Of a DNA stretch of 40,508 nt, positions 24,137 to 31,009 are shown piece by piece. The notes under the pieces were generated by a model. The model was given only the letters and a program-made list of their open reading frames with translations, had not been told where the DNA came from and made no database searches. Location: positions 1 to 40,508 of the IMG/VR virus record IMGVR_UViG_3300010370_000077. The stretch is one strand, 5' to 3'. The stretch's first letter is position 1. Every line of letters begins with the position of its first letter. This stretch comes from a virus. The position numbers were made by a program, and so were the translations under genes.

Positions 24137-24868
24137 TCACACCAGGGCAGGCTCCAGCGGATCGCGGGAACCGTCCGGCCACGGGTAGGGTTCGCGGCGC
24201 CATTCTTGATCCGGTGCCAACAGTGCCAGCCCGGTTAGCTGCGAGAGCGTAACGGTGTTCAGGTGTTCGGCTGCTTCCTCGAAGTTGAAGCGGGGGCCGT
24301 CGCTCTCGTGGATGCAGCACCAGCTAAGCCGGTCGGCCACGGTCACCCATGCAGCGCCCGCTTCATCGTCCGAAAGCTTGTCGATCTGTTCCTCGGCCCA
24401 GTAGCTGTCGGCGGTGTCGGGCCCGTAGGGCTCCAGCGCCTTAGCCAAGGTCTCGCGCCAGTCGGCCATGCCCCAGCGCTCCCATGCTTTCTCTTCTTCC
24501 TCTTGCTCAAGCTCCGCTAGGTCGGACTCATCCGCCACGGGGTAGCTTTCAAGGTCGGCGGCCCACTGATCAGCAGCCTTAAGCGCTGCGGTATCGCTCT
24601 CGTGGATTAGGAAGATCTCATACCAGCCGCAGGCCCAGTGCCCCATGCGGGTGATGCCAGTCTCCTCAGATTGCGCCAGCCGTTCTAGGTCGGCGGTAAC
24701 GGTGCGCCAGTTCGACAGGCTCACGCTGTCGGCGGTGTCACGGCTGATGCTGACTGGCGCCAAATAGAACGCCGACAGATCGGCGCCCATGTAGTTGCCA
24801 GTGGAGCCGAAAGCCGGATCCTGGGGGCTCCAGCGCTGTAGGTGTTCGGGGGTGTAGGCGGTTTGCAT
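24137..24868 (-). CDS. Unknown acidic protein, first gene of leftward operon
   Basis: A 243-residue protein from ATG 24868 (MQTAYTPEHLQRWSPQDPAF). Visible segments are SNWRTVTADLERLAQ, GHWACGWYEIFLIHESDTAA and the acidic helix LAELEQEEEEKAWERWGMAD. The GHW.CGW.E...+...D....A......L..YPV.DE..L pattern recurs in phage and bacterial proteins that I know only as hypothetical. There are no catalytic motifs or membrane segments. A GTG start at 24904 is possible but falls inside a promoter-like GTGCTACA element. It is transcribed divergently from the 24986 gene. Confidence 0.75.
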   Translation of the reverse strand: MQTAYTPEHLQRWSPQDPAFGSTGNYMGADLSAFYLAPVSISRDTADSVSLSNWRTVTADLERLAQSEETGITRMGHWACGWYEIFLIHESDTAALKAADQWAADLESYPVADESDLAELEQEEEEKAWERWGMADWRETLAKALEPYGPDTADSYWAEEQIDKLSDDEAGAAWVTVADRLSWCCIHESDGPRFNFEEAAEHLNTVTLSQLTGLALLAPDQEWRREPYPWPDGSRDPLEPALV

Positions 24869-24893
24869 GGCAGGGTGTGCCGTAGTGCCCCCG

Positions 24894-24985
24894 AAATGTA
24901 GCACAACAGCAAGCCCCCAGCGGCTGTTGCAACTGGTGCTACTGTTGCAGGGTATCCCTCAGCCGAACCCCGGCAGGATCGAACC
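24894..24985. promoter_or_regulatory. Divergent control region with TGTTG / GTGCTAC repeats
   Basis: Between the divergent genes, TGTTG and GTGCTAC recur in both orientations: leftward TGTTGTGCTACA (24908-24897), rightward GCTGTTGCAACTGGTGCTACTG (24923-24944) followed by another TGTTGCA. A third leftward copy, TGTTGCC-GTGCTACTG at 24131-24116, precedes the next gene in the leftward operon. The elements sit 29-42 bases before start codons. They may be promoters or operators. Confidence 0.55.
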
Positions 24986-25171
24986 ATGGCAACACCAACC
25001 ACGGCCGTTATGGTCACCCTCGCGCCAGAGCACTGGCTGCGGATTGAACGGGCCCTACATGGCGCCGCCGCTCACCTATACCGCACCGGCGACACCGTAG
25101 AGGCCAAACGGTTCCAGCACACCCGCCAGCTGATCCAGCACGTTACCGATGGATGGGAGGCTGAGGCGTGA
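24986..25171 (+). CDS. Small unknown protein, first gene of short rightward operon
   Basis: A 61-residue protein, MATPTTAVMVTLAPEHWLRI, ERALHGAAAHLYRTGDTVEA, then KRFQHTRQLIQHVTDGWEAE. Predicted two-helix protein. It overlaps the next gene by four bases (GTGA), so both are translated together. Its upstream region is shared with the leftward operon. No family recognised. Confidence 0.72.
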   Translation: MATPTTAVMVTLAPEHWLRIERALHGAAAHLYRTGDTVEAKRFQHTRQLIQHVTDGWEAEA

Positions 25172-25590
25172 GCGGCGGAGACTGGAACACCCGGAAGGAG
25201 CGATCAGCGCTCCAGCGCGACACCCGCGAGCTTGAGCGGGAACAGATCCGACTTGAGAAACGCCAGCTGCGCGATCTCCGCTGGGCGATCGAGCGCAGCA
25301 CCGTTAAGGCGACCGATTGGGCAGACTTGCTCACGCTCCAGCAGCGACACGGCAAGGAAGGCCCGCTCCAGCTATGGCGGGAACTGGTGCCGTACTGGCG
25401 AGACTGCCAGCGGGTCAACCGCGGCGCTGACATACCCGCGGAGCTTTTTCCACAGATTGCGGGGCTTTTTACGCGCACCGATGATCAGCCGCCAGCACCA
25501 GCCACTAGGCGCAAGCCCGCTAAGGGTGCCAGCCGTAAGACCCGCTCAGATGCTGGCAAGGCCCGCAAATGCACCAGCGCCCCAGTCTGA
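25168..25590 (+). CDS. Unknown charged coiled-coil protein
   Basis: A 140-residue protein starting at GTG 25168, coupled to the preceding stop by GTGA. Residues 10-50 are an Arg/Glu/Leu-rich coiled coil (LQRDTRELEREQIRLEKRQL). Next comes YWRDCQRVNRGADIPAELFP, then a lysine- and arginine-rich C-terminal tail (TRRKPAKGASRKTRSDAGKA) that could bind DNA. It is followed by the iteron region and a convergent nuclease gene. No family recognised. Confidence 0.72.
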   Translation: MSGGDWNTRKERSALQRDTRELEREQIRLEKRQLRDLRWAIERSTVKATDWADLLTLQQRHGKEGPLQLWRELVPYWRDCQRVNRGADIPAELFPQIAGLFTRTDDQPPAPATRRKPAKGASRKTRSDAGKARKCTSAPV

Positions 25591-25778
25591 TACCCCAGCC
25601 CTCACCCTCCTGCGGTGGGGGCCCTTCCTGTCCCATGGGTGAGACTCACGAGACTTACCCCGAGACACCCATAGCACCAGTCCCCTAGGGCAGCGGCCCC
25701 ACGCCTAAGGTGCTCCAGCTGAATTCCTACAGAGAGCAGGCCATGAATGGCTTTTTAGAGCCAGCCATGAATGGGTTT
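25591..25778. promoter_or_regulatory. Non-coding convergent intergenic stretch
   Basis: This 188-base stretch has no supported gene. It contains a perfect palindrome GTGAGACTCAC (25639-25649), two more GAGAC copies 10-11 bases apart, one GCTCCAG heptamer at 25712 and the first two ATGAATGG iterons. No T-rich terminator hairpin was found between the convergent genes. Confidence 0.6.
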
Positions 25779-25853
25779 TCAGGCCGAGGTATGAATGGCG
25801 TTTTCGAGGGCCTTTAGGCCCGAGAAGTACAGCTCCACCCGAGTCATGAATGA
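25743..25853. repeat. ATGAATGG iterons with 24-base period
   Basis: ATGAATGG(C/G)NTTTT starts at 25743, 25767 and 25791, exactly 24 bases apart, and a variant ATGAATGACTTTTC starts at 25846. Two further ATGAATGG octamers occur at 26000 and 26133, all on the + strand. The array covers the 3' end of the nuclease gene and the spacer beyond it. Confidence 0.8.
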
Positions 25854-26618
25854 CTTTTCAGCGTCCTCCAGCTGGTCGCGGGTCATGTGGTGGACGTTGG
25901 GGGTGCCACAGCGTCGCGCCAGCACAATGGCGGCGCCGGTGGGTTGGAGGCCGGTGAGGTGCTTTAGTCCCAGCGAGTAGGCGCCGCACTGGTCGATGTA
26001 TGAATGGCCGGTTGGTAATCTGTCCTCGGCGTCGGTTTTGCGTCCCACGCTGGTTTTCCAGTCTGCCAGCACCAGCTCGTTATTTTTCATGCCTACTAGG
26101 GCGTCGCAGGTTCCAGCGAAGCCGGCGGGGTGATGAATGGAAAATTCGCTGGCGAAAATTTCGGTGACGTGCTCGGAGATCCAGTCGGAGAGGCCGCGGG
26201 CATAGCCTGAGGCGCTCCAGCCAACGCGGGGAACATTTGGCCTCACCCGTTGGAGAGCCCACTGTGTGATCTTGGGCGGGATACGCGCCAGCCCTTGATC
26301 GTCCCAGCGAATGGCGTTGCGCTTGTTTGCAGTAGAACGCGCCAGCTGTTGGGCGGTCTTGAGGAGGTATTCAGCTTGTGAATGGGCCATGTTGCCGCGG
26401 GTGGCGGCGATGTTGCGCTGACAACTGGCCTCCACTGGTCCCAGGCGGGCTTCCCAACGCTCCAGGCCGGTTTTGTCGCTTGTTTCCTTCAGGATGTGTG
26501 TAACACTATGGTAGGTATTGCCTCTGATGTCCCGGTAGACCCTGAATGGGCCGGTGTCGTCTCGCTCCAGCCTCCATTTCCTGAGTTCTGCCAGGGTGTC
26601 TTGGGTGTTGGAGGCCAT
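25779..26618 (-). CDS. PD-(D/E)XK exonuclease (RecB/Cas4-like)
   Basis: A 279-residue protein. The nuclease core is visible at about residues 165-225: HHPAGFAGTCDALVGM (metal Asp), ELVLADWKTSVG (the D..K motif) and YIDQCGAYSLGLKH (conserved Gln-Tyr). The N-terminal half, YHSVTHILKETSDKTGLERWEAR followed by NIAATRGNMAHSQAEYLL, has the HxxxE helix of phage exonucleases. It probably resects or recycles DNA during recombination-dependent replication. It is co-directional with the ssDNA-binding gene upstream, and the terminator between them means partial readthrough or its own promoter. The pairing suggests an exonuclease/SSB recombination module. Confidence 0.87.
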   Translation of the reverse strand: MASNTQDTLAELRKWRLERDDTGPFRVYRDIRGNTYHSVTHILKETSDKTGLERWEARLGPVEASCQRNIAATRGNMAHSQAEYLLKTAQQLARSTANKRNAIRWDDQGLARIPPKITQWALQRVRPNVPRVGWSASGYARGLSDWISEHVTEIFASEFSIHHPAGFAGTCDALVGMKNNELVLADWKTSVGRKTDAEDRLPTGHSYIDQCGAYSLGLKHLTGLQPTGAAIVLARRCGTPNVHHMTRDQLEDAEKSFMTRVELYFSGLKALENAIHTSA

Positions 26619-26650
26619 TTAGTTATTCTTTCCCAATCTGATAATACCAG

Positions 26651-26678
26651 TAAAAAAGCCCCACGCAATGGTGGGGCC
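26651..26678 (-). terminator. Rho-independent terminator after the ssDNA-binding gene
   Basis: Minus strand GCCCCAC/GTGGGGC stem (arms 26677-26671 and 26664-26658) with a six-base loop, followed by TTTTTT. Outer bases AATACC/GGTATT could extend the structure. Confidence 0.9.
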
Positions 26679-26696
26679 GGTATTACTTAACGGCGA

Positions 26697-27278
26697 TCAA
26701 GCGGCCTTGAAAGGATTAGCTCCAGTCAGAAGGCGGCTGATGTCGAAGCCTTCGGATTTGGCCTCAAGCCAGGCGGCATCGATGTGCTCTTGGCTGCCTT
26801 TTTTGCGAGGTACCGGGCGCAGGGTGTACTCGGTCAGCAGGCCGGAGCCTTTCTTGCTGACGGTGAAGTCCCACTTCAGCAGGTTCTCGTAGTCCTCCAT
26901 TTGGGACACCTGATCCAGTTCCTTGAGGACGGACTTTTGGGTGATCTGCAGGACTTGGACTTTGCCGGACTCGTAGTTGTAGACGGGGACGGCGATGGCG
27001 AACTTGACATCGGCGGTGCCGGGGCCGCCGCGGCCTTCGCGGGGCTCGAACTCACCCATCTCGGCTACGACGTCCTCGTAGGTGGGCTCGAAGTCGAAAC
27101 GGAAGGGCTTGGAGGCGCCGTTGGCGGTGCCCCAGGACTCGTAAAACTCCAGCGGTTCGTCGGAGAGCAGTGCGAAGCGCACGGAGCCACCGTCAGGCAG
27201 CTTGCTCAGACTCAGATAGCCGCCGCCGCTGTTGCTGCTGTTGACATTGGCGGAGGCGGATTTGGAAAGGAAACCCAT
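26697..27278 (-). CDS. Single-stranded DNA-binding protein candidate
   Basis: A 193-residue protein: a serine/asparagine/glycine-rich N-terminus (SASANVNSSNSGGGYLSLSK), then GGSVRFALLSDEPLEFYESW, KFAIAVPVYNYESGKVQVLQ, then ITQKSVLKELDQVSQMEDYE and LKWDFTVSKKGSGLLTEYTL. The KLPDGGSVRFALL...P...Y and VPV.NY...KVQVLQITQ..L patterns are those of phage ssDNA-binding proteins of the gp32-like OB-fold group. It lies between nuclease and primase-helicase genes, supporting a replication role. A CATAGAC element stands about 40 bases upstream of its start. Confidence 0.8.
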   Translation of the reverse strand: MGFLSKSASANVNSSNSGGGYLSLSKLPDGGSVRFALLSDEPLEFYESWGTANGASKPFRFDFEPTYEDVVAEMGEFEPREGRGGPGTADVKFAIAVPVYNYESGKVQVLQITQKSVLKELDQVSQMEDYENLLKWDFTVSKKGSGLLTEYTLRPVPRKKGSQEHIDAAWLEAKSEGFDISRLLTGANPFKAA

Positions 27279-27363
27279 TGTGGTTTTTGGCTTTTGGATG
27301 GTCGCCCGAGGGCAACGTCTATGACATTAGCACGTTCTTGACGAGGTGGCTAGCCTAGTAAAA

Positions 27364-27392
27364 CGCCCCAACTGCGTTGGGCAGCCGGGGCG
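27364..27392. promoter_or_regulatory. Mutually exclusive hairpins in the primase-helicase leader
   Basis: CCCAAC (27367-27372) can pair with GTTGGG (27376-27381), or CGCCCC (27364-27369) with GGGGCG (27387-27392). The two stems share 27367-27369 and cannot coexist. They lie between SSB and primase-helicase, 18 bases before its GGAG ribosome site. On the minus strand the small stem is followed by GCGTTTTA, a weak terminator. Confidence 0.6.
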
Positions 27393-27423
27393 CGGTAAAA
27401 CATTCCTGTAGGAGTCTAACAAC

Positions 27424-29835
27424 GTGTCGCATGTGACGCAAGAGTTGCTGGCATTTGTGCGCCAGCTGCCGCCTGGTATTGCCTACGCGCCTATTTACGC
27501 CAAGGGGCAGGCCATTCAGTCCGGGAAAATCAGTAAGGGCAAAACCCCGTTGGAGCGCAGTCACCATCAGGTGATGACGCCGGCGGATGTGGCGCTCCAG
27601 ATCGAGCGCAAGCCGGAGGTGTTCAAGGCGGTGGGAGCGTTCACCGGGCCCCGTAGTGGTGGTCTGGTGATCTTGGATGTGGACCGCAACCTGGCTCGCC
27701 TTAAGAAGAAGTGGGGCTCCAGCCTGGACGGGGCGCCGGTGGTTGAGTCCACTAAGTCCAACGCTGCGAAATACCTGTTCCGCGTGCCTGAAGGCTTGTG
27801 GGCTGAGGTGAAGGGGATTGGCCTGTCGGATACCGGGGCGGGCTACGAGGTCCTCTGGGGCCGCCAGGGGCTCCTCTACGGGGCTTATCCGGGCTCTAGC
27901 GATGGGAAGGCGCCAGAAGGGCAATACGGCTTCACAGGCGATCTGGAGGCCATTCCAGACGCTCCAGAGTGGTTGATCGCGGAGATGAAGGATGCCGCTG
28001 GCCGTGAGGTGCAGGACGGTGGCTTCATCAAGAACCGCAAGGCGCTGGACTTTTCGGATCGAGACCCAGATGAGATTGCTGAGATTATTCAGTCGGCGCT
28101 GAAGGTGATCCCCGGTCAGGGCGCTGGCAGCCGGGATCACTGGGTCAAGGTGGGCATGGCGATTCACTCGGAGCTGCCGAACGAGCGGGGCCTGATGCTC
28201 TGGTCGGCGTGGTCGGCTGAGGATCCGGAATACAGCGATGAGTGGGCTGGCTCCAATCCCTGTGAGGAGGTTTGGAAGAGCTTTCGGAAGGGGCCGGTAA
28301 GCCTGGGCTCGCTGTTTTGGCTGGCGGATCAGCAGCTGCCTGGGCGGCTGTGGTTGTCGGAGGATCTGCGGAAGGTGGTGGCCGAGGTTGAGGCCGATAA
28401 CGTCACCCGGATTCGCCAGGTTGTCATCACCTATGCCGAGGTGATTCGCCGGGCTAAGGAGATCCAGGAGATCCAGAACCCGGCGGAGGCGGCGCACGCC
28501 ATGAATGTGCTGGCTCTGGAGGCTGGCTACCGCGATGCTGGGGCTCTGGAGCGGTTGCTGATCGCCCAGATGCAGTTCGAGCAGCAGGACGACGAGATGG
28601 CCATGAGCAGGCTGTTGGAGAAGGACCTGAAGTTCGAGTACCTGATCCCGGATCTGCTGCCTTGCCCGGGCACTGTGATGATCCACGGCGCTGGTGGTGA
28701 TGGCAAATCAATGTCGGCCTGGACTATCGCCAAGCACGTGGCCCGCGGGATTCCGTTCTCGGTGCGGGGTGATCTTGTTCCAGTGCAGTCCGGGCCTGTT
28801 CTGATCCTCAACGGTGACCAGAGCGAGGTGCAGGTTCAGCAGCAGCTGCGGGATCTGGAGTTTCAGGCGAGCGACCCCGTGACCGTGGTGATGGGGTGGG
28901 ACCTGAACTGGTACTACCGCTTCACCAAACTGATCGAGAAGCACCGGCCCAAGCTGGTGATCATCGACTCGATCACGGGTTGCAGCCGTGGGTCGGCGTT
29001 CGATGAGAACAAGAAGGAGTTTGCGAGCCCGATCTACTGGTTGGCTAACAACAACGGGCGGACTTTCCCGGCCTGCACGATCCTGCTGATTCACCACGCC
29101 AACAAGACCGGTGGGTTCCGGGGCAGCACCGCCATCAGGGACGCTGTGGATGAGGTGTGGGGGCTGCGGCGGCCCGATAAGAAGCAGCTGGAGCAGACCG
29201 GCGCCAATGCTCGCCTGATCACCGTGGAGAAGTCCAGGGCTGGTCGTGATGGCAGCAAGCTGCTGATGAAGCTGGAGAGCGACCTGACGTTCTCGCTGAC
29301 CGACTACGTGGAGCTGGATGGCGATAGCTCCAGTCCGGCTTCCATCGTGGATCGGGTGCTCCAGCGCATCAGGGCTGCCTACCCACGCTCGGTCAGTCGG
29401 TCTGATCTGGCGGCTGATCCGTTATGCGGTGGCAGCGTCGCTGGAATTAAGAAGGCGACCCAGCGATTGGTCTCCCGTGGTCTTATTTGTGTCTCAGGTG
29501 AGACGCCTGGGAGGAATGGTGCTCCAGGTAATCCCTTGTTCCAAGCAATTACCTCGCGTGAAAAGCCTTTAAAAGTGTGTCCCTCGGTATCAGAAGCCTT
29601 GGTACGACTGGAAAAGGTACCGGGACACGGGGTAGAGGCTGTCCCGGTCCCCCTTGACGATCTGGTAACTGGCACAGACCCCCGGGACACCGATTCGGGC
29701 TGTCCCGGTATAGAAGCCAGTCATACCAATGGATCTGGTACCGAGGGACAGCTTTTGCATGGCTCCCCAAGGGAAGAACGGTCGGCGGAGGAGTTGACCG
29801 CCCTGATGGAGCAAGCCGCACAGCTTTGGGACTGA
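27424..29835 (+). CDS. Primase-polymerase / superfamily 4-like helicase fusion
   Basis: An 803-residue protein from GTG 27424, with GGAG at 27411-27414 as ribosome site. Residues about 30-200 form a primase-polymerase domain (GPRSGGLVILDVDRN). Residues 205-300 match the PriCT_2 region (DHWVKVGMAIHSELPNERGL ... LGSLFWLAD). Residues about 400-640 are a RepA/DnaB-type ATPase with Walker A (HGAGGDGKS), Walker B (KLVIIDSITG) and LLIHHANKTGGFRGST. A winged-helix-like segment follows at 645-700. The last 90 residues are disordered and encode the nested repeat cluster. It would prime and unwind DNA for the phage polymerase. Confidence 0.93.
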   Translation: MSHVTQELLAFVRQLPPGIAYAPIYAKGQAIQSGKISKGKTPLERSHHQVMTPADVALQIERKPEVFKAVGAFTGPRSGGLVILDVDRNLARLKKKWGSSLDGAPVVESTKSNAAKYLFRVPEGLWAEVKGIGLSDTGAGYEVLWGRQGLLYGAYPGSSDGKAPEGQYGFTGDLEAIPDAPEWLIAEMKDAAGREVQDGGFIKNRKALDFSDRDPDEIAEIIQSALKVIPGQGAGSRDHWVKVGMAIHSELPNERGLMLWSAWSAEDPEYSDEWAGSNPCEEVWKSFRKGPVSLGSLFWLADQQLPGRLWLSEDLRKVVAEVEADNVTRIRQVVITYAEVIRRAKEIQEIQNPAEAAHAMNVLALEAGYRDAGALERLLIAQMQFEQQDDEMAMSRLLEKDLKFEYLIPDLLPCPGTVMIHGAGGDGKSMSAWTIAKHVARGIPFSVRGDLVPVQSGPVLILNGDQSEVQVQQQLRDLEFQASDPVTVVMGWDLNWYYRFTKLIEKHRPKLVIIDSITGCSRGSAFDENKKEFASPIYWLANNNGRTFPACTILLIHHANKTGGFRGSTAIRDAVDEVWGLRRPDKKQLEQTGANARLITVEKSRAGRDGSKLLMKLESDLTFSLTDYVELDGDSSSPASIVDRVLQRIRAAYPRSVSRSDLAADPLCGGSVAGIKKATQRLVSRGLICVSGETPGRNGAPGNPLFQAITSREKPLKVCPSVSEALVRLEKVPGHGVEAVPVPLDDLVTGTDPRDTDSGCPGIEASHTNGSGTEGQLLHGSPREERSAEELTALMEQAAQLWD
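29578..29750. repeat. Three nested variant-matched inverted repeats
   Basis: Six TGTCCC..GGTA elements alternate in orientation. The outer pair TGTCCCTCGGTA (29578-29589) and TACCGAGGGACA (29739-29750) is a perfect 12-base inverted repeat that includes the extra TC/GA. The middle pair TACCGGGACA (29618-29627) and TGTCCCGGTA (29701-29710) is perfect over 10 bases. The inner pair TGTCCCGG (29640-29647) and CCGGGACA (29682-29689) is perfect over 8. All lie inside the disordered C-terminal coding part of primase-helicase. Confidence 0.85.
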
Positions 29836-30179
29836 TGGACCGCTTTAAGCCGCCTAACTTTTTCCTAGGGCTCATGCGGGTTGCCGCGTGGCTGATCTGG
29901 AGGGAACCCGTGGCCAAGTCGGAACCAGCACCGCCGAAGCGCCCCAGGAAGCCAACCTTGGGATTCACGGTGGGTGACATACCGTTTGAGCTGCTGGCCG
30001 TGGTGCGGATCGCCTGGTACCGCAAGGGCATGGCGTACGAGGTGGAGGAGTACGTGATCGAGGAGTGCCCGGATGCCCAGGCGCAGTTCCACTACATTGT
30101 TGGGACGGCGCTGAAGCAGGGTGCTGACGTCTGCGTTCTGACCCAGTACCAGCCGGAGGACCTCGGGGTGCCGACTTAG
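29835..30179 (+). CDS. Unknown protein coupled to primase-helicase
   Basis: A 114-residue protein from ATG 29835, which overlaps the primase-helicase stop by one base (TGATG). The N-terminus (MDRFKPPNFFLGLMRVAAWL) could be an amphipathic or membrane-touching helix. It is followed by a proline- and lysine-rich linker and a helical domain (FELLAVVRIAWYRKGMAYEV, EEYVIEECPDAQAQFHYIVG). The last segment resembles a small winged-helix or tetratricopeptide-like helix pair, but no family is recognised. Ends 34 bases before the terminator-like hairpin. Confidence 0.75.
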   Translation: MDRFKPPNFFLGLMRVAAWLIWREPVAKSEPAPPKRPRKPTLGFTVGDIPFELLAVVRIAWYRKGMAYEVEEYVIEECPDAQAQFHYIVGTALKQGADVCVLTQYQPEDLGVPT

Positions 30180-30182
30180 GGC

Positions 30183-30211
30183 TTGACACCCATCTGTTTA
30201 GGTGTAACACT
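30183..30211 (+). promoter_or_regulatory. Sigma-70-type promoter
   Basis: TTGACA at 30183-30188 is a perfect -35 box. TAACAC at 30205-30210 (or AACACT at 30206-30211) is a fair -10 box with 16-17 bases between. Predicted transcription start is near 30217, inside the hairpin that follows. Confidence 0.75.
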
Positions 30212-30212
30212 A

Positions 30213-30247
30213 AGGACAGCTCACACCCCGTGGGCTGTCCTATTTTT
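30213..30247 (+). terminator. Strong terminator-like hairpin immediately downstream of a promoter
   Basis: AGGACAGCTCAC (30213-30224) pairs with GTGGGCTGTCCT (30230-30241) with a single G-U pair and a five-base loop, then ATTTTT. It would end transcription from the primase-helicase operon. For the promoter at 30183 it would lie at the very 5' end of the RNA. Confidence 0.85.
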
Positions 30248-30256
30248 GTACTACAA
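30246..30256 (+). promoter_or_regulatory. Palindrome TTGTACTACAA before the next gene
   Basis: TTGTA-C-TACAA is a perfect 11-base inverted repeat around one base. It begins in the T tract of the terminator and ends directly before the GTG start at 30257. Its core TACTACA recurs before four other genes. Confidence 0.6.
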
Positions 30257-30499
30257 GTGGAATTTTTTACGCACACTGAAATTGAAAACACCAAGCTCAG
30301 CCCTTGGTACTTCGCCGTCCATTGGGCTGGCATGGTGCTCCAGCAGAAAATCGCCGACATGGAAGCCGCTGGCGGCGATCCCATCTACGACATCCGCCAG
30401 CTGGAAAACCTCCAGGAACTGGAGATGTTTTTGAAGATGAGCTGGGACCAGTGGCTTGACAACCTCCAGGCTCGGCAGACTGCTCAGGAGACCAAATGA
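30257..30499 (+). CDS. Small unknown protein after the terminator
   Basis: I place the start at GTG 30257 (80 residues, VEFFTHTEIENTKLSPWYFA ... AGMVLQQKIADMEAAGGDPI ... LEMFLKMSWDQWLDNLQARQ). A GTG at 30230 would put the start inside the terminator stem, so it is less likely. There is no Shine-Dalgarno sequence, which suggests leaderless or weak translation. It is mostly helical and acidic. It overlaps the next gene by four bases (ATGA). No family recognised. Confidence 0.7.
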   Translation: MEFFTHTEIENTKLSPWYFAVHWAGMVLQQKIADMEAAGGDPIYDIRQLENLQELEMFLKMSWDQWLDNLQARQTAQETK

Positions 30500-30759
30500 C
30501 CCACGTACTTGAAATTGACTCCGTTACTTTTGAAGACGGCGGCCGCCGCCTCGTTGTCGACGCCGTTATTGATGACGCTGTTCTGGTGCGCTCGCAAAGC
30601 CACTTCGAACCAGCGGAATGGGGGCCTGCCCTGTGCAGAGGCTCCTTCGAGCTTCACGATGAGGATGTGATCCCGTCCAGCGATGCCGGATTCCGAGAAC
30701 TCCTCGCCCAGCGAGTCGACGACTGGGCGCCAATCGACCAGAGCGATTGGTACGACTGA
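30496..30759 (+). CDS. Small unknown acidic protein
   Basis: An 87-residue protein: MTHVLEIDSVTFEDGGRRLV, VDAVIDDAVLVRSQSHFEPA, then WGPALCRGSFELHDEDVIPS and a C-terminal DDWAPIDQSDWYD. It is beta-rich and acidic. The start overlaps the preceding stop by ATGA. A similar helical-beta small protein is often seen in cyanophage early regions, but I know of no function. Confidence 0.75.
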   Translation: MTHVLEIDSVTFEDGGRRLVVDAVIDDAVLVRSQSHFEPAEWGPALCRGSFELHDEDVIPSSDAGFRELLAQRVDDWAPIDQSDWYD

Positions 30760-31009
30760 AGCCCGCGAGCTTCGTAACGCTCCTGATTACGACGATTGGG
30801 AGTACGGCACCGAGCCGATTCCCGGCGATACTCACTGGGTCAAGATCCACACCTTGACCCAGCTTTACCGCCACCTCATCTACGTATTTGCCACCAGCGA
30901 CACCATCTGCTCCAGCAGACTGGCCGAGTTGGCCATCTACGAGATTTTCAAAATGCGTCTATCGGGTCTCATCTCGATACGGCAGCAGGATCCACGCTTT
31001 TTCGCATGA
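30683..31009 (+). CDS. Small unknown protein overlapping its upstream neighbour
   Basis: A 108-residue frame from ATG 30683; the first 25 codons overlap the preceding gene in another frame. The real start may lie later, as the conserved-looking part begins near residue 25 (EARELRNAPDYDDWEYGTEP, then HTLTQLYRHLIYVFATSDTI, RLAELAIYEIFKMRLSGLIS). The C-terminal half is helical and moderately hydrophobic. It ends in an ATGA overlap with the next gene. Confidence 0.65.
   Translation: MPDSENSSPSESTTGRQSTRAIGTTEARELRNAPDYDDWEYGTEPIPGDTHWVKIHTLTQLYRHLIYVFATSDTICSSRLAELAIYEIFKMRLSGLISIRQQDPRFFA

Noticed and set aside
27355-28686. A 443-codon minus strand frame opposite the primase-helicase
   Set aside because: Its Leu/Arg/His-rich translation is typical of an antisense shadow. 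The + strand has Walker motifs and a ribosome site.
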